A stretch of 34,204 nt of DNA. Origin: Deltaproteobacteria bacterium. GTDB taxonomy: Bacteria > Desulfobacterota > DSM-4660 > Desulfatiglandales > HGW-15. The DNA lies in NCBI GenBank assembly GCA_016930835.1, contig JAFGGA010000064.1, forward strand, positions 1 through 34,204, read 5' to 3'. The position numbers and the translations under genes are program-made. This document shows, piece by piece, positions 25,111 to 32,251 of this stretch; position 1 is the first letter of the stretch, and every line of letters begins with the position of its first letter. The notes beneath the pieces are model-generated. The model ran no database searches. It had not been told where the DNA came from and worked only from the letters and a program-made list of their open reading frames with translations.

Positions 25111-25250
25111 AGTGTTCATCCATTAATCTCCCCTCCTCTGGCAGGAGGGGTGATGGCGCTTATATCTCCTGTAAAGCGTGAAAGCGACTCCCCTCTCCTG
25201 GCGGGAGGGGTTAGGGGGAGGGGGATTTGAGGAATTTCTGGATGGGTACT
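25111..25250. repeat. GTG..CATCC miniature element with GGGAGGGG hairpins
   Basis: The left end is AGTGTTCATCCATTAATC; the right end TTTCTGGATGGGTACT is its imperfect inverse. The interior has two CCCCTC..GGGAGGGG hairpins. No convincing direct repeat flanks it. Confidence 0.5.
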
Positions 25251-25266
25251 ATTTAGGTTTTACTGA

Positions 25267-25407
25267 TCATATTATCTTGTCCTTCCTCTTGAGAATGTTA
25301 TGCCGTAATTCATCTGTTTCCGCTAAAGACGTGATCTTTACCAGTACATGCTTTCTGAAATGGGGCATGATCCAGATCTGTAGCAAGCGTCTCAAGCTCA
25401 TTGTCAT
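25267..25407 (-). pseudogene. Short minus-strand coding remnant
   Basis: A 46-codon frame from ATG 25407 to TGA 25267-25269. The product contains FRKHVLVKITSLAETDELRH, and has protein-like composition. Upstream the frame runs straight into a dispersed repeat (IPAFAG), so the N-terminus is probably not original. I do not recognise a family. It could be a gene tail or chance. Confidence 0.25.
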
Positions 25408-25744
25408 ACCAGCAAAAGCCGGTATCCAGTCTAATCTCGCCCGTTCGGGGTGGATTTCAGTCTATCATGCATTATTTCACCCATGGATCTTTGACGATCT
25501 TCGCAGGTATCGATCTGCTGCTGTACATTATTCTAACTACGAGCTTTTATTCATCACGCAACATTTTAAAAACCTGAAAACCGCATCAGTATTTAATTCG
25601 CGAATCGATACTAAAAAATATTGACAGGTCCGTGATTATAGATAATAACATTTGTAGATATTATCAATCGGCAACTAATCATTTCCGATGTTTTGGAAAT
25701 GGAGCCAATCCAAGGTCTTTGATTCCAAGTCTTGAGGTGCTGAA

Positions 25745-26425
25745 TTGAATAATCCCATTATTGTTGTTATCGCCACTCAACAAAAGCTTTTCCGGGAAGC
25801 CGTGTGTAGAACCATTCATGATGAGAAGAGCATCCAAATTGCTGGAGAAACGGACAATATCCATGATGTCGTGGATTTGATCCGGCAATATCATGCAGAC
25901 ATTTTTCTGCTTGATAGCGCATTGATCACTACCGATATCGCTGAATTGACTCATTTCATCAAAGAACAAAATCCTTCCACCCGAACGCTCGTTCTAGCGG
26001 ATCATCCGGATGAAGACATGATTTTCCATTTTTTGCGAGCCGGCGTCAAAGGTTATATTTCAAAAGATACCGGTATTGCCAGCTTGGTAAAGGCCATTGA
26101 TCGCGTCCATCAAGGGGAGCTCTGGGTCGAACGAAAATTTCTTTTTAGGTATATTGAGCATGAATCCGATAAAGGGTCCGGGAATGACCGATCAAGGCAT
26201 AGAACGTATCCGGCTCTCACAGCCCGGGAAGAAGAAGTGCTTCGTTGTTTGACGCTCGGTCATACCAACAAAGAAATCGCGGAAAAACTTTTTATTGCCG
26301 AAAAGACCGTCAAGACACACCTTAATAATATCTTCAAAAAGCTGAATGTGACACATCGTATTCAGGCGATCTTGTATGCCATCGGCCAAGGTCTGAATAA
26401 CCAGCAAAATCCAACCAAAGGCTGA
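25745..26425 (+). CDS. LuxR/NarL-type response regulator with degenerate receiver
   Basis: The 226-residue protein has an N-terminal receiver-like domain (about 4-122) and a C-terminal GerE/LuxR helix-turn-helix (about 155-218: LTAREEEVLRCLTLGHTNKEIA, KTVKTHLNNIFKKL). The phospho-acceptor position is kept (Asp57 in FLLDS), as is Lys107 (GYISKDT). The acidic pair that binds magnesium is replaced by Thr11-Gln12, and the conserved Ser/Thr by Ala85 (LVLADH). Phosphorylation is therefore doubtful. TTG 25745 has GAGGTG five bases upstream, so I accept it. No sensor kinase is adjacent. It may regulate the small gene at 26514 or the secreted hydrolase genes; neither is shown. Confidence 0.9.
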   Translation: MNNPIIVVIATQQKLFREAVCRTIHDEKSIQIAGETDNIHDVVDLIRQYHADIFLLDSALITTDIAELTHFIKEQNPSTRTLVLADHPDEDMIFHFLRAGVKGYISKDTGIASLVKAIDRVHQGELWVERKFLFRYIEHESDKGSGNDRSRHRTYPALTAREEEVLRCLTLGHTNKEIAEKLFIAEKTVKTHLNNIFKKLNVTHRIQAILYAIGQGLNNQQNPTKG

Positions 26426-26513
26426 TTGACAGTCTCTTTTTTTTGTATATTAATGAGTACGTTCTTCTACCCTCTTTTTTCTTTCCATTCTTTCATTTCC
26501 ATAGGAGGCTTTT

Positions 26514-26789
26514 ATGTCTTCAACCACCGATTTGTTACTGACCTTTACAAAACTCGCCAGACCGATCAACAAAGGAATAGGGATCCTCAACATCATCATT
26601 AAACAGCCTTATGCCGGCCTTGAAAATGAAATGAGAAGTGTTTTTGAGAAAGAAGAAAACGTTAATATTTTTGTGGATAGACGCAACAGCGAACGCCGTC
26701 TGGATAAAAAACCCGCACCGTTTGAACGCCGTGTGTCAGACAGGCGAAGGCCGAAAGAGGTAATGGTTGAGGCCTCCATTACGCTCTAG
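26514..26789 (+). CDS. Small protein with Arg-rich DRR/ERR repeats, unknown function
   Basis: The 91-residue product has a strong ribosome binding site (TAGGAGG, 8 bases before ATG). The first half is mildly hydrophobic (TDLLLTFTKLARPINKGIGI); the second has spaced arginine pairs: VDRRNSERRLDKK, then FERRVSDRRRPKE. Similar RR-x-x-x-RR patterns occur in linkers of PilZ and signalling proteins, but no PilZ domain is visible. It lies 88 bp after the LuxR-type regulator and could be its target or partner (inference). A 17-base stretch at 26737-26753, coding for the SDRRRP part, is identical to part of the palindromic repeat at 15190-15206 and 23720-23736. Confidence 0.65.
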   Translation: MSSTTDLLLTFTKLARPINKGIGILNIIIKQPYAGLENEMRSVFEKEENVNIFVDRRNSERRLDKKPAPFERRVSDRRRPKEVMVEASITL

Positions 26790-26820
26790 GCGATAAGTCT
26801 TAGATCTTTGGTTTGAATCT

Positions 26821-26979
26821 TGATGGTCTCGTAAAAAGTCGTCACCCCGGTCCCGTATCAAGTACGGGATAGACTACGGCCCGGGGTCCAGGATCCATGC
26901 AACTATCTAAAAAGACTGGATTCCGGCCTTCGCCGGAATGACAAAAATGCGTACTTTCCGACTTTTTACGAGATCATCA
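26821..26979. repeat. Miniature element with CTCGTAAAAAGTCG ends, copy 2 (inverted)
   Basis: TGATGGTCTCGTAAAAAGTC at the left and GACTTTTTACGAGATCATCA at the right are near-perfect inverted repeats (19 of 20). Read on the minus strand the 159 bp follows the element at 15121-15310 end to end, with a shorter central palindrome (ATTCCGGCCTTCGCCGGAAT). It sits between two + strand genes and could fold in RNA into one long hairpin. No clear target duplication. Confidence 0.8.
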
Positions 26980-27017
26980 AACCCACAGCCCACAAACTTT
27001 CGAAAGGAGGGGACAAT

Positions 27018-29069
27018 ATGAAGAAACCAGGTGTAGTTTTATTGGTTATGGCCGTTTTATTAATGGTTCCGCTGACGATCCAGGCCCGTGTAACCGAGAT
27101 GGTGATCACCAACACGGTATCACCAACATTTGGAGGCATGGAATTCGGCAAGGTCGGGCAATATGAGCGATTGGAGGGGATCATGTATTGCGAAGTCGAT
27201 CCCGGTGATCCCTTAAATGCCGTGATCGTGAACATTGACAAGGCCCCTTTAAATGAGAACGGGAAGGTGGAATTTGATGTGGATTTTGTGATCATCAAAC
27301 CCGTCAACCTGAAAAAGGGCAACCGGCACATCCTCTATGACACGGTCAATCGCGGTGGCATGATTACCCTGGGCACATATAATAATGCGCCCAGAGTGAA
27401 TGATCCCAACAGCGCGGAGGCCGCGGGGAACGGATTTCTGATGGAAAAGGGTTATACGATCGTAGCGAGTGGATGGCAGGCCCCTTATCCCATCGCCGGA
27501 ATACCAAGCTTTTTCGTCGGTCTGGGAAGCCGGATTCCACCCGCCCCGGGCGCCCTGACAGCCCGTCTACCCATTGCCCTTAATGAAGACGGTTCTTCCA
27601 TAGTGGCCATGAGCCGGGAAGAATATTTTGATCCACCCTTCAATATGCCCGGCCCGGGTGGCGTTTACACCAAGTACCTTACCTACCCGGCCGCTGTCCT
27701 GGATGAAAGCCAGGCCACGCTAACGGTGCGCTATCATGAAAACGACCCCAACAAGGTCCCGGTGACCGGATGGAGTTATCTGGACGAATATCGAATCACC
27801 TTCCCCATGCCGGCCGGATATGATGCCGGGTCCCTTTATGAATTTATATTCCCGGCCAAAGATCCCATTGTTTATGGTCTGGGTTACGCCGGCATCCGCG
27901 ATGTGGTTTCCTTCCTGAGATACCGAGAAAAGGACGACATGGGAAATCGGAATCCCTTGAGACCCGAACGCGGGGCACCGATCAAAAAAGCACTGGCTTA
28001 CGGCGCGTCTCAGACCGGACGGATTATCAAGACCTTTGTTTATGAAGGATTTAACGAAGACGAGAAGGGCAAGATCGTGTTTGACGGAATCAACAGCCAT
28101 ATCGGCGCCTCCCGGAAGAATTGGTTGAACGGTGAGTTCTCCCATCCGGGGGATATCTTCGGGGCCGATCAGTTTCCTTTTACCTACACAGAGCTGACGG
28201 ATCACTTTACCGGGATATCCGGCAGTATGCTGGAAAGATGTGAGGCGTCTCATACCTGCCCAAAAATCATGCATACGGATACCGAGAGTGAGATATGGTC
28301 CAGCGCCGCTAATCTTGTTATTGGAGACACCGAGGCCTTGAGTGATATCCAATTACCTGCAAACGTCCGTGCATATATGTTCACGGGAGCCAAACACGGT
28401 TCCGGCGGTGTAATTGGGCCTCCTTCCGCCATGTGCCAGCAGATTACCAATCCCCTGGACTACTCCCCTCTTTCAAGGGCTGTTTTGGTGGCCCTGGATA
28501 AATGGGTGACTTGTAATATCAAACCGCCCGCAAGCCAATATCCGAGCATCTCGGAGGGCACCTTTGTGTTTCCGGAGGAACTGGATTTTCCGGATATTCC
28601 AGCCCTTACATATTACGGGTATAACCTGCCGGCGGTGAATTATAACGCCTTGTACCTCAGGGGCTATTGGTTGGATTACAGTGTCCAGCCACCCGAGATC
28701 CTGGGCGAGTATCCGGTCCTAGCCATGGATGTGGATGAGGATGGGAACGGTGTGGCCGGTGTCCGCCTGCCGGATATCCAGGTGCCCGTTGGAACCTATA
28801 CGGGATGGAATCGCACGAATCCCGGATTCGGAGGGGATTATCGACTCTGCACGGCCAGCGGGTCTTTTATCCCCTTTGCGCCGACAGAGGCCGAGCGGTT
28901 GGCCAATGGTGATCCGCGTTTATCCCTTGAGGAACGCTACCCCAGTCATAAGGCCTATGTGAAAGAGGTGGCTCGTGCGGCCCTTAAATTGGTCCATCAA
29001 CGGCTCTTGCTGTGGGATGATGCGGTAGAGATCGTAAAGAAGGCGTATGAAAGTGATATCGGGAATTGA
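27018..29069 (+). CDS. Exported alpha/beta-hydrolase domain protein (PF20091-like)
   Basis: The 683-residue protein begins with a Sec signal peptide (cleavage probably after IQA, residue 23). The N-terminal half (about 25-260) is beta-rich. The hydrolase core shows the nucleophile motif YGASQTGR with Ser331 and a likely catalytic His460 in GAKHGSGG. The C-terminal part has the LAMDVDEDGNGVAGVRLPDIQVPVG segment (about 570-594), typical of this large, poorly characterised family. It probably hydrolyses an ester or amide outside the cytoplasm; the substrate is unknown. AAAGGAGG precedes the ATG. The gene follows a miniature element and is followed by 566 bp without a gene, so it is likely its own unit. 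Confidence 0.88.
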   Translation: MKKPGVVLLVMAVLLMVPLTIQARVTEMVITNTVSPTFGGMEFGKVGQYERLEGIMYCEVDPGDPLNAVIVNIDKAPLNENGKVEFDVDFVIIKPVNLKKGNRHILYDTVNRGGMITLGTYNNAPRVNDPNSAEAAGNGFLMEKGYTIVASGWQAPYPIAGIPSFFVGLGSRIPPAPGALTARLPIALNEDGSSIVAMSREEYFDPPFNMPGPGGVYTKYLTYPAAVLDESQATLTVRYHENDPNKVPVTGWSYLDEYRITFPMPAGYDAGSLYEFIFPAKDPIVYGLGYAGIRDVVSFLRYREKDDMGNRNPLRPERGAPIKKALAYGASQTGRIIKTFVYEGFNEDEKGKIVFDGINSHIGASRKNWLNGEFSHPGDIFGADQFPFTYTELTDHFTGISGSMLERCEASHTCPKIMHTDTESEIWSSAANLVIGDTEALSDIQLPANVRAYMFTGAKHGSGGVIGPPSAMCQQITNPLDYSPLSRAVLVALDKWVTCNIKPPASQYPSISEGTFVFPEELDFPDIPALTYYGYNLPAVNYNALYLRGYWLDYSVQPPEILGEYPVLAMDVDEDGNGVAGVRLPDIQVPVGTYTGWNRTNPGFGGDYRLCTASGSFIPFAPTEAERLANGDPRLSLEERYPSHKAYVKEVARAALKLVHQRLLLWDDAVEIVKKAYESDIGN

Positions 29070-29635
29070 TGAGCTTCAAGGTTCAACGTTCAGCGTTCGG
29101 GCTTCAGTGTTCGAAGCAGCTCTAAACCCTGAAAAATAAGGGAATATTATTTAAACGGAAAATCTTTTTTTTATCATAAAAGCAGAAGATGGCACACATT
29201 TTAAAAGCAGTGCCGTTTAAAAATCAGTTTAACTTCCAATCCAACCCTGTTTTACCGATGATCTCCTGTTTTTCCGGAGGTCATCGGCTCATGACATAAA
29301 CTTTTAATCCCATTTGAAAAATATAATGGGCTTCCACATTCTAACCCCTCCCGTGGGGAGGGGTATATTTCCGGTTTGACAGAAAAAAGCCAATAAATAT
29401 CGAATCCTGAATGTTTTATTTCAAAAGTGCGTTTGTTTTTTTAGCGCCCATCCATTAATCCCCCCTCCCCTCGCGGGAGGGGGCTAGGGGGAGGGGACTT
29501 AGGGTATCTCCGGATGGACGCCAATTAAAGAAATTCCTCCAGATAATGGCCATAGATCTTCGTAGGATAGAGTGTGGGAAGGAAACAAATAAGGTAGAGA
29601 ACCAAAATACGAACTATTTTTTAAGGAGGGGAAAC
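29070..29635. other. Gap with inverted repeats between two hydrolase genes
   Basis: TTTAAACGG (29150-29158) and CCGTTTAAA (29213-29221) are exact inverses 54 bp apart, perhaps ends of a small element. CCGATGATCTCC (about 29255-29266) pairs with GGAGGTCATCGG (29276-29287), a strong hairpin without a T-run. A GTG..CATCC-type miniature element lies at 29443-29523. No gene seen. TTAAGGAGGGGAAAC precedes the next start. Confidence 0.5.
29443..29523. repeat. GTG..CATCC-type miniature element
   Basis: AGCGCCCATCCATTAATC at the left and CTCCGGATGGACGCC at the right are imperfect inverses around CCCCTCCCCTCGCGGGAGGG. It resembles the copies at 25111 and 31892. Confidence 0.5.
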
Positions 29636-31765
29636 ATGAAACATAAAAGATCGATATTCTATTTTTTGTTGGTGGTTGGTCTCATTCTTAACTTGAATCT
29701 TATTCCCGCGGCTGCCGATGACCTGATCTCCAGGCCCGGTGAATACAGCGGGTATTCCGAGGTTCTTTACGATGAATGGGTCCGCAGTTCCCAGTATGTA
29801 GAGGCTCAGGATGGGACCAAGCTGGCGGTGGACATCTATCGACCTGCCGTGGACGGTGTAGCGGTAGACACGCCCTATCCGGCGCTCTTTAACTTTACCC
29901 CGTATCGCCGGGCGTATTACGCGGGCGGCAGTTTGAGACTGTCGGACCAAGGGATGTCCGCATTGACCAAATACGGCTACGTGATCATCGTCGCGGATGT
30001 CAGGGGCAAAGGGGCATCCTATGGTACGCGGGTATCCATGGCCCATATCAGTGAAGGGTGGGATGCCCATGATATTATCGAGTGGGCCGCGGCCCAGGAA
30101 TGGTGCAGCGGTGTTGTCGGCATGTTCGGCGGTTCCGCAAACGGTCATACCATGCTGGCTGCCGCAGCCACGGCGCCTCCGTCCCTGAAAGCGATTTATC
30201 CCCGAATCACCGAGTTTGACCTGTATGACGGTTGGATGCGGGGAGGCATGCACAGGACGACCGGGGGCGGCGGTGAAGGCCAGGATGATCTGGCGACCGC
30301 TCCGGTGGATGAAGATACAGAGGACGAAAACGGGAACGGTATCCCGGACATGCTGGAAGAGGCCGTGTCCCAACATCCCGATAATACGCCGTATCTTCCG
30401 ATGCTTGCGGAGTTGCCCTACCGGGACAGCACCAGCACAACCTATCCGGAAGTGGGCCAGTTCTGGCTTGAGAGTTCTTTCAGCCAATACATAGATGTGA
30501 TTAACGAGTCGGATATCGCTATCTATCATTCATGCGGGTGGAATGACCTGTTCACAAGAGATCCCATAATGGGCTTCATCAATGGACCCGAAAACCGCGT
30601 TAAACTGGTCATGGGTCCCGGAGGCCATTTTGGCGGAGGTAGCGGCGGATTGGATGAGTTGGTTGAGCAGCACCGGTTTTTTGATTACTGGTTAAAGGGC
30701 ATTGATAACGGGATCATGGATGAACCGCCTATTTACTATTATACCATGGGAGGTCCGGCTGGTCAGGAGTGGCGGTTTGCGTGGCAGTGGCCGTTGCCCA
30801 ACGAGAAAAAGATCAAATTCTACCTCCAGGCCGGTCCGTCCGGAAGTGATCCGGTGTCCGCTTATGACGGTTCGCTGAGCACAAAACGGCCCAAGACCAT
30901 GACGGGCCAGGACGATTACACGGCCGATTATTCCGTTACCTGCAATCAATTGATGGGTAATTGTGTGTATGACCAATGGGGACTGACCTACACAACGGAC
31001 CCGCTTCCCGAAGATGTGGAATTGACCGGACACCCGGTTCTCCATCTCTGGATCTCATCTCCCGTGGAAGACGGGGATTTTTTCGCGGACTTGGAAGAGG
31101 TGGATGAAAACGGAAACGCCAAGTATGTGGCGGTTCAGGGCAGGCTCAGGGCATCTCACCGCTCCCTGAATACCCCCTATTACGATTTTCTGGGACTGCC
31201 CTGGCACCGGAGCTTTGAAGAGGATTTGGAGCCCCTTCCCATAGGTGAACCGGTTGAATTGACGTTTGATATCCTGCCCACCTCCAATGTGTTTGAGGCG
31301 GGACACCGCATCCGGCTGACCATCAACTGCGCCAGCAAACAGGTATTGAGCTTCCTCCAGTTCGATCCGCCGCCTGTTGTGAGTATCTATCGTAACAAGA
31401 TCCATAAATCTTATATCAGCCTACCTATCACCACGGATCCCTTAAAAGTCCGGGTTGATGTTAAGCCGGGGATTTTTAACCTGAAGAGCAAGGGGCTTTT
31501 CACCGTATTCATTACACCACCAAAGCACCTTCCCAGAGGGTATAGAGCCGAAGACATTGATATCAGTACCGTTACATGCGGCGGCGCGCCGGCCGTCTGG
31601 GGAAAGGTCGTCAAGAATACCCTCATCGCGAAATTCGATCGGAAGGACCTGACGGATGTTCCAACGGGTCACAAGGCAAGGTTGAGCGTACAAGGCGAGT
31701 TCAATTATGAAATCCCCTTTGAGGGGAGTGACACGATCCGCGTGATCAGGTGGGGGAAGGAATAA
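29636..31765 (+). CDS. Exported CocE/NonD family hydrolase
   Basis: I use ATG 29636, after AAGGAGGGGAAAC; the in-frame ATG at 29546 has no such site. The 709-residue protein has a signal peptide (cleavage near PAAA, 25-28). The hydrolase domain carries VADVRGKGAS at 119-128 and nucleophile Ser167 in FGGSANG, with likely Asp304 (GWNDLF) and His331 (GPGGHFGG). A PepX_C-type beta domain follows (about 380-590). An insert at 226-238 (DEDTEDENGNGIPD) resembles a calcium-binding loop. The last 110 residues (VRVDVKPGIFNLKSKG onward) look like an extra beta-sandwich domain. Relatives hydrolyse esters, amides or acyl-peptides. The substrate is unknown. The nucleophile elbow GGSANG departs from the usual GxSYxG. 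Confidence 0.9.
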   Translation: MKHKRSIFYFLLVVGLILNLNLIPAAADDLISRPGEYSGYSEVLYDEWVRSSQYVEAQDGTKLAVDIYRPAVDGVAVDTPYPALFNFTPYRRAYYAGGSLRLSDQGMSALTKYGYVIIVADVRGKGASYGTRVSMAHISEGWDAHDIIEWAAAQEWCSGVVGMFGGSANGHTMLAAAATAPPSLKAIYPRITEFDLYDGWMRGGMHRTTGGGGEGQDDLATAPVDEDTEDENGNGIPDMLEEAVSQHPDNTPYLPMLAELPYRDSTSTTYPEVGQFWLESSFSQYIDVINESDIAIYHSCGWNDLFTRDPIMGFINGPENRVKLVMGPGGHFGGGSGGLDELVEQHRFFDYWLKGIDNGIMDEPPIYYYTMGGPAGQEWRFAWQWPLPNEKKIKFYLQAGPSGSDPVSAYDGSLSTKRPKTMTGQDDYTADYSVTCNQLMGNCVYDQWGLTYTTDPLPEDVELTGHPVLHLWISSPVEDGDFFADLEEVDENGNAKYVAVQGRLRASHRSLNTPYYDFLGLPWHRSFEEDLEPLPIGEPVELTFDILPTSNVFEAGHRIRLTINCASKQVLSFLQFDPPPVVSIYRNKIHKSYISLPITTDPLKVRVDVKPGIFNLKSKGLFTVFITPPKHLPRGYRAEDIDISTVTCGGAPAVWGKVVKNTLIAKFDRKDLTDVPTGHKARLSVQGEFNYEIPFEGSDTIRVIRWGKE

Positions 31766-31779
31766 ACAGGAAATCGTTT

Positions 31780-32212
31780 GGGTTCATTCATAAACCAACG
31801 TTTATGAAGTTTCATCCTCCGTAGCAGGCTACTGAGGATGAGCAAGCCATTGGCAATTAGTTTTCAGCTAAGGCTTTGAAAAGCACCAGCTAGTGCCCCT
31901 TCATTAATCCCCCCTCCCCTCGGTGGGAGGGGGGATCGAGTTTGCCCCCTTCCCCTCGTGGGCATGAGCGCTAACTTAACGAGGAAAGGAAGTTGATTTT
32001 GTGCTACGTCATTCCGGCGAAGGCCGGAATCCAGCTGTTTTTCACCTTTTGGCCCCGCTTTCCCTTGAGGCAAAAACTTAAGTTAGCGCTTATGCCCCTC
32101 GTTGGAGGGGGTTAGGGGGAGGAGATTTCGGGTATTTCCGGATAGGCACTTGTTAACCGATGCTGATGGCTGAAGGCTTCATAGAGAAATGACCTATTTA
32201 TGGGTGGGTACC
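31780..32212. mobile_element. Apparent three-layer nest of miniature elements
   Basis: The outer layer begins GGGTTCATTCATAAACCAAC (hairpin TTCATAAAC/GTTTATGAA, 31787-31808) and ends with GGCTGAAGGCTTCATAGAG then ATTTATGGGTGGG, both resembling the ends of the 186-bp element at 20744. Inside is a GTG..CATCC element (31892-32150), which is itself split by a 138-bp element (31960-32097). The inner boundary is clear; the outer boundaries are inferred from similarity. CATCCTC/GAGGATG near 31813-31840 adds another hairpin. Confidence 0.5.
31955..32102. mobile_element. 138-bp element with 20-bp ends and CTCGT duplication
   Basis: GGGCATGAGCGCTAACTTAA (31960-31979) and TTAAGTTAGCGCTTATGCCC (32078-32097) are inverted repeats matching at 19 of 20 positions, flanked by the exact direct repeat CTCGT (31955-31959, 32098-32102). 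Its interior has the ATTCCGGCGAAGGCCGGAAT palindrome. There is no coding capacity. It interrupts a GGGAGGGG-type repeat. I do not assign a transposon family. Confidence 0.85.
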
Positions 32213-32251
32213 ACTCATGAAATGATAAATAATCTTTTTAAGGAGGGGAAC

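Larger units (their letters stand above)
25091..25744. other. Repeat-containing gap before the regulator gene
   Basis: It contains the miniature element at 25111-25250, a minus-strand coding remnant (25267-25407), and a repeat near 25405-25430 whose translation reads IPAKAGIQ, the usual by-product of a common dispersed repeat. The part from 25500 to 25744 is AT-rich and may hold the promoter of the regulator. GAGGTG at 25734-25739 precedes its TTG start. Confidence 0.45.

Noticed and set aside
25178-25624. 148-codon plus-strand frame as a gene
   Set aside because: It begins in a GGGAGGGG repeat and contains IPAKAGIQ, the translation of a dispersed repeat; no ribosome binding site, no family features.
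27720-28352. 210-codon minus-strand frame opposite the PF20091-like gene
   Set aside because: Shadow frame of a well supported gene.
29190-29206. Sigma-54 promoter (TGGCACACATTTTAAA)
   Set aside because: The -24 half fits but the -12 GC is missing at the required spacing.
29621-30529. 302-codon minus-strand frame opposite the CocE-like gene
   Set aside because: It is antisense to an evident hydrolase domain and has no features of its own.
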